Assembly (NCBI GenBank): GCA_030265585.1 | Contig: JAJDGJ010000002.1 | Location: 1 to 64,000, forward strand | Origin: Erysipelotrichaceae bacterium OttesenSCG-928-M19 | Lineage (GTDB): Bacteria; Bacillota_I; Bacilli_A; JAJDGJ01 | DNA length: 64,000 nucleotides | Direction: 5' to 3' | Shown here: one piece after another, positions 59,657 through 64,000 of the stretch | How the letters are laid out: each line of letters begins with the position of its first letter | How positions within the stretch are numbered: position 1 is the first letter of the stretch | The notes under the pieces: generated by a model | Told to the model about the DNA's origin: nothing | Database searches by the model: none | What the model saw: only the letters and a program-made list of their open reading frames with translations | Program-made: the position numbers and the translations under genes

Positions 59657-61315
59657 TTATTTTAAAACTTTTTCTGAACGAGAAGAAATATTATAACAAT
59701 GATCACCAATACGCTCCAAATCACTAATAATATCCACAAAAACTGTCGTAGCAATAATACCCATTTTCTTTTTACTTTTAACTCTTTCAATATAAGCTGC
59801 TTTAGCACTTACTTCAATATCATCTAACTTATCCTCTGTTTCACTAATATCATCACATAGCTCTTGTGATGGCTCAACAAGTAATTTAGTAACATTATCT
59901 AGTAAAATATCTAATAAGTCAAAGATTTTGATAACATCTTCCATGGCGATTGTCGTAAGATGCTCACTTGCAGAATAGATTTCTTCAAAATAATTAACAA
60001 CATTAATACATTGATCACCAATTCTTTCCAAGTCCTTTAATGAATAAAATAAGTTATTATGCATAATATTATTTTTCTCAGAAACAGAATAACCACCAAT
60101 TTCAACTAAATATGATGAAATCTTATCATTTAAATCATTGACCATCTCTTCATTATTCTCAACTCTGCGCGCATATTTAGTATCTTTAGTAACGATAAAC
60201 TTTCTAGTATTAATAACCATCTTTTGACAAATAAGTGCCATTTCACTAGTTGCTGAATAAGCTACTGAAATTGCTACTTCAGGAGATTCCTTAATTAATT
60301 TAGGATCTAAAACAATTGTTGTTTCAATATTATCACTATCTTCTTCATTATCTTTTATTAACTTAGTAACAATAAAGACAAGTACAGAGATGAAAGGTAA
60401 TAAGACAATTGTTGTCGTAACATTAAAGGAAGCATGAGCAAAAGCAATTTGCATCATTTTAGTTAAGCCTAAAACATCAGCACCCCATTGAATATATGAA
60501 TAGAACAAAGGGAAGATACTTAAAAAGATTATTGTACCAATAACATTAAAGGTAACATGTGCTGCTGCTGCTCTTTTGGCAGCGACTGAACCACCAACTG
60601 CTGCTAACACAGCTGTAATTGTTGTTCCGATATTATCACCAAATAAAATTGGTAGAGTACCTTGTAAATCTAAAAGTCCATCACTATATAAACTTTGTAA
60701 AATACCAATAGTTGCTGATGATGATTGGATTAGTAATGTCATAACAACTCCTAAACCAACTCCTGCAAATTTATTATTGCTTAATTCAACCGCAAAATCT
60801 CTGAAAATATCCATTTCTGCTAATACCTTTAACCCATCACCCATAGTACTAAGACCAAAGAATAAGCAACCAAAACCGATCAATAACATCGAAATATATT
60901 CTTGTTTTGGTCTTTTAGAAAACATTAAAGCAAAAGCTCCCACCACTATAAAGTATGGCGCAAATTGTTGTAAGTTAAAACCAATTAAAATAGCAGTTAT
61001 TGTCGTTCCAATATTGGCTCCCATGATAATTCCAACAGCCTGTTTTAAGTTCATTAAGCCTGAACGTACTAAGCTAATAGTTAATGCAGTTGTCCCGGAA
61101 CTTGATTGAATTAAACCAGTAACTAAAGCTCCAACTAAAACACCTTTAACAGGGTTGGTTGTATACTTATCAATAATTGTTTTCATACGTGAACCAGCTA
61201 ATATTTTTAGTTGATCACCCATCGTTCTAATTCCAAAAAGGAATAATCCTAGCCCAGCCAATACTTTTAAACCATCAAAGTTAACTGCCTGTGCTTGCAT
61301 AATAAAGTCTTGCAT
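59657..61315 (-). CDS. Na/Pi cotransporter family protein with PhoU-like C-terminus
   Basis: GLFLFGIRTMGDQLKILAGSRMKTII, GLIQSSSGTTALTISLV, LLIQSSSATIGILQSL; PhoU-like helices. Confidence 0.95.
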   Translation of the reverse strand: MQDFIMQAQAVNFDGLKVLAGLGLFLFGIRTMGDQLKILAGSRMKTIIDKYTTNPVKGVLVGALVTGLIQSSSGTTALTISLVRSGLMNLKQAVGIIMGANIGTTITAILIGFNLQQFAPYFIVVGAFALMFSKRPKQEYISMLLIGFGCLFFGLSTMGDGLKVLAEMDIFRDFAVELSNNKFAGVGLGVVMTLLIQSSSATIGILQSLYSDGLLDLQGTLPILFGDNIGTTITAVLAAVGGSVAAKRAAAAHVTFNVIGTIIFLSIFPLFYSYIQWGADVLGLTKMMQIAFAHASFNVTTTIVLLPFISVLVFIVTKLIKDNEEDSDNIETTIVLDPKLIKESPEVAISVAYSATSEMALICQKMVINTRKFIVTKDTKYARRVENNEEMVNDLNDKISSYLVEIGGYSVSEKNNIMHNNLFYSLKDLERIGDQCINVVNYFEEIYSASEHLTTIAMEDVIKIFDLLDILLDNVTKLLVEPSQELCDDISETEDKLDDIEVSAKAAYIERVKSKKKMGIIATTVFVDIISDLERIGDHCYNISSRSEKVLK

Positions 61316-61339
61316 AATGCCCTCCTATTTATCTTTCAT

Positions 61340-63874
61340 TTATTCTTCCGGCTCTTCAAAGAAAGTTAACTGTTCTCCAGTTAAATCATCGTAATCATAT
61401 AATTCAATATCATCGTCTTTACTTAAATCATATGTAATAACAACTTCATCACTTGCCTTTACATGTAAATCACCAAGGATACAGGCATCAATTACCTGAT
61501 TCTTATCTTCTAATTTTATTGATTTTTTTAAGCCCTCTTGTGCTTTACTTAATGGCGTATCATATGCTTTTAATAACGTTACATCATAAAGTGAATCAGT
61601 AACGTAAATAGCTTCGTTTTGTTGTAAAACAAAGGTTCTTAGAACATAATCTGGATTACTCTTCTTAGCTTTTATGTAAAGAACTCCTTTAGTAACTCGA
61701 TTGCCAATCTCTATTTGTGAAATACTAATTCTCTTAGTTTGACCATTTTCAAAAACTAAATAGAGTTGCTCTTCGCTAAATGGTGAACAGGCAATGGCAC
61801 AAGCCAATTGATCATTAACTAATTTCATAGCTTTTACACCAGCAGATTTTAAACCAGTTGCATTAATAGCAGCTAATGAATAGCGTAGAAGATAACCTTT
61901 TTGAGAAGCTAAGATTATATCATCATTGCTTGTTGCAATAAAATTACTAACTACCTTATCATCATTTTTAACATTGATATATTTTGTTACTTTGGAATAT
62001 CTTGTTAAATCTAAATCTTTAACTTCTGAGACTTTTAACATTCCCTGTTGTGTCGTTGTAACTAAGATATTATTAATACTAAAATCATTAATTAAGACAG
62101 CATTAACAACTTTTTCATTATTTAAACCTTGGACATAATTACTAATATGTTTACCAAAGTCTTTCCACTTAGTTTCTTGGATTTCATAGACTGGTAAATA
62201 AGCATAGTTTCCATTTTCAAAGAAAACTAATAATTTATCCAATGTTGAGGCACTAGAAACAGCAAAGATAAAATCATCTTCTTTTCTAACAATATCCTCA
62301 CTACTTGATTGGTATGAGCGCATACTTGAACGTTTTATATAACCGTCCTTACTTATACTAATCATAACTTCACTATCTTGAATCAATTGTTCCTTATCAA
62401 TAACAATATCTTCAATACTATCTTCAATATATGTTTTACGCTCTTGCTTAAACTCAGCCTTAACCTCATTTAGCTTAGCAATAATCTCTTCATTTAAAAC
62501 TTTAGGATCAGCTAAAATAAGACTCAATTTTCTAATATATGCTAATAGCTTTTCATACTCTTGTTCTAAAACAACAATATCAGTATTACTTAAACGATAT
62601 AATCTTAAATCAACAATTGCCTTAGCTTGAGTTTTTGAGAAGTTAAAGGCACTTACTAAATTTGTTATTGAATCGCCACGATTGTTACTTTCTCTAATGA
62701 TTTGAATAACTTCATCAATAACATCAACAGCTGTAATTAAACCTTCAACAATATGTAATCGCTTCTGCGATAACTCCAGTTCATAATTAGTCATCTGTGT
62801 TAAAACATCTTTTTGATGCTCGATATAACAATCTAGCATTGGTATAATTCCCAATAATTTAGGAGATTTATTAACAATAGCTACCATATTAAAATTATAA
62901 TAAATTTGAAGATTAGTATTCTTATATAAGTAATTTAATACTAATTGTTCATCAGTATCCTGTTTAAGCTCAATTACAATACTTAAGCCATTACGATCAG
63001 ATTCATCTCTTATAGCGATAAATCCATCAATGACTTTATCATATTTGATTTCTTCTAGTTTTCTTACTAATTCAGCTTTATTAACATCATAAGGCAGTTC
63101 ATAAATATTTATTACCTTAATATTTTTTACGGTTTTTATTTCTAATTTTGCTCTAACAACAACACGACCGCGACCAGTTTCATAGGCTTTTCTAATCTCA
63201 TCTTTACCTTGAATAATTCCACCAGTACAGAAATCTGGACCTTTAACAATTTTTAAAATATCATCTAATTGACAAGTTGGTTTTTTTATTCTTAATACTG
63301 TTGCATCAATAATTTCAGCCATATTGTGGCTTGGAATATCAGTTGCATAACCTGCCGAAATACCTGTGCTACCATTAACTAATAAATTAGGAAAGTAAGC
63401 TGGTAAAACAACTGGTTCTAACTCTGTGTCATCAAAGTTTGGTGCAAAAACAACAGTATTTTTATCAACGTTTTCTAAAAGACGCATGGCTGCTTTGCTT
63501 AATCTCGCTTCTGTATAACGCATCGCTGCTGCTGGATCACCATCAATTGAACCATTATTTCCATGCATATCAATTAAAGGATAATTAAGTTTAAATGATT
63601 GTGATAATCTTACTAGAGCTTCATACACACTACTATCACCATGAGGGTGGTAATTACCAATAATAACACCTACTGCTTTTGCTGATTTACGATATGGTTT
63701 ATTATCATGATTCCCTTCTTTAAACATCGCATATAAAATACGACGCTGGACTGGCTTTAAGCCATCACGAGCATCTGGAATAGCACGATCTTGAATAATA
63801 TATTTTGAATAACGCCCAAAACCATCACCAACAACATCTTCAAGGTTCATTAAAAGTGTCTTTATATCATTCAT
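61340..63874 (-). CDS. parC: DNA topoisomerase IV subunit A
   Basis: YSKYIIQDRAIPDARDGLKPVQRRILYAMFKEGN, AAAMRYTEARLSKAA; directly after parE. Confidence 0.95.
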   Translation of the reverse strand: MNDIKTLLMNLEDVVGDGFGRYSKYIIQDRAIPDARDGLKPVQRRILYAMFKEGNHDNKPYRKSAKAVGVIIGNYHPHGDSSVYEALVRLSQSFKLNYPLIDMHGNNGSIDGDPAAAMRYTEARLSKAAMRLLENVDKNTVVFAPNFDDTELEPVVLPAYFPNLLVNGSTGISAGYATDIPSHNMAEIIDATVLRIKKPTCQLDDILKIVKGPDFCTGGIIQGKDEIRKAYETGRGRVVVRAKLEIKTVKNIKVINIYELPYDVNKAELVRKLEEIKYDKVIDGFIAIRDESDRNGLSIVIELKQDTDEQLVLNYLYKNTNLQIYYNFNMVAIVNKSPKLLGIIPMLDCYIEHQKDVLTQMTNYELELSQKRLHIVEGLITAVDVIDEVIQIIRESNNRGDSITNLVSAFNFSKTQAKAIVDLRLYRLSNTDIVVLEQEYEKLLAYIRKLSLILADPKVLNEEIIAKLNEVKAEFKQERKTYIEDSIEDIVIDKEQLIQDSEVMISISKDGYIKRSSMRSYQSSSEDIVRKEDDFIFAVSSASTLDKLLVFFENGNYAYLPVYEIQETKWKDFGKHISNYVQGLNNEKVVNAVLINDFSINNILVTTTQQGMLKVSEVKDLDLTRYSKVTKYINVKNDDKVVSNFIATSNDDIILASQKGYLLRYSLAAINATGLKSAGVKAMKLVNDQLACAIACSPFSEEQLYLVFENGQTKRISISQIEIGNRVTKGVLYIKAKKSNPDYVLRTFVLQQNEAIYVTDSLYDVTLLKAYDTPLSKAQEGLKKSIKLEDKNQVIDACILGDLHVKASDEVVITYDLSKDDDIELYDYDDLTGEQLTFFEEPEE

Positions 63875-64000
63875 TACTTCAATTCTCCTTTAAGCATATT
63901 TGTATAGTCATCTTCCATTGTGAAGCTGACATTCTCCTCAATCCACTGACGTCTAGGCTCTACTTTATCACCCATTAAAATATTAATTCTTTTCTCAGCA
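63874..64000 (-). CDS. parE: DNA topoisomerase IV subunit B, C-terminal part (continues right of window)
   Basis: Minus-strand AEKRINILMGDKVEPRRQWIEENVSFTMEDDYTNMLKGELK*; TAATG stop-start overlap with parC. Not in ORF track. Confidence 0.92.
   Translation of the reverse strand, partial: AEKRINILMGDKVEPRRQWIEENVSFTMEDDYTNMLKGELK

Noticed and set aside
60576-61109. 177-aa plus-strand ORF
   Set aside because: Proline-rich antisense shadow of the Na/Pi symporter gene.

Overview
AT-rich, low-GC Firmicutes-type chromosomal segment (standard code, ordinary housekeeping density). Most genes lie on the minus strand. Main blocks: yhaM-recX-glycolipid glycosyltransferase/flippase; the infC-rpmI-rplT operon with an L20-type leader; hpf; a ComK-like gene; phosphoglucomutase; a 2726-aa cell-wall-anchored adhesin with SpaA/FctA-type repeats; ppdK; an AdoCbl (cobalamin) riboswitch with no gene after it, convergent with a CitX-CitG fusion; an ABC exporter plus TetR; an OpuC-like transporter with QueT; an Ada-AlkA/Ogt alkylation-repair operon; LRR surface proteins; a MarR-NmrA operon; a nine-tRNA cluster; ecfA1A2T-truA; pgi; and a complete pst-phoU-phoPR phosphate locus with two pstS genes, followed by YhhQ, a Na/Pi symporter, parC and the 3' end of parE. 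No CRISPR array, intact transposase, prophage or rRNA was seen. The strongest leads are the orphan B12 riboswitch facing citXG, a truncated two-component pair at the left edge, matching PhoP-box-like promoters before both pstS genes, a perfect hairpin between the queT Shine-Dalgarno and its start codon, an rplT C-terminal Rho_N/SAP-like extension, the infC AUU start, and an AlkA domain that appears to have lost its catalytic residue. All family assignments come from reading motifs by eye; no database search was run.
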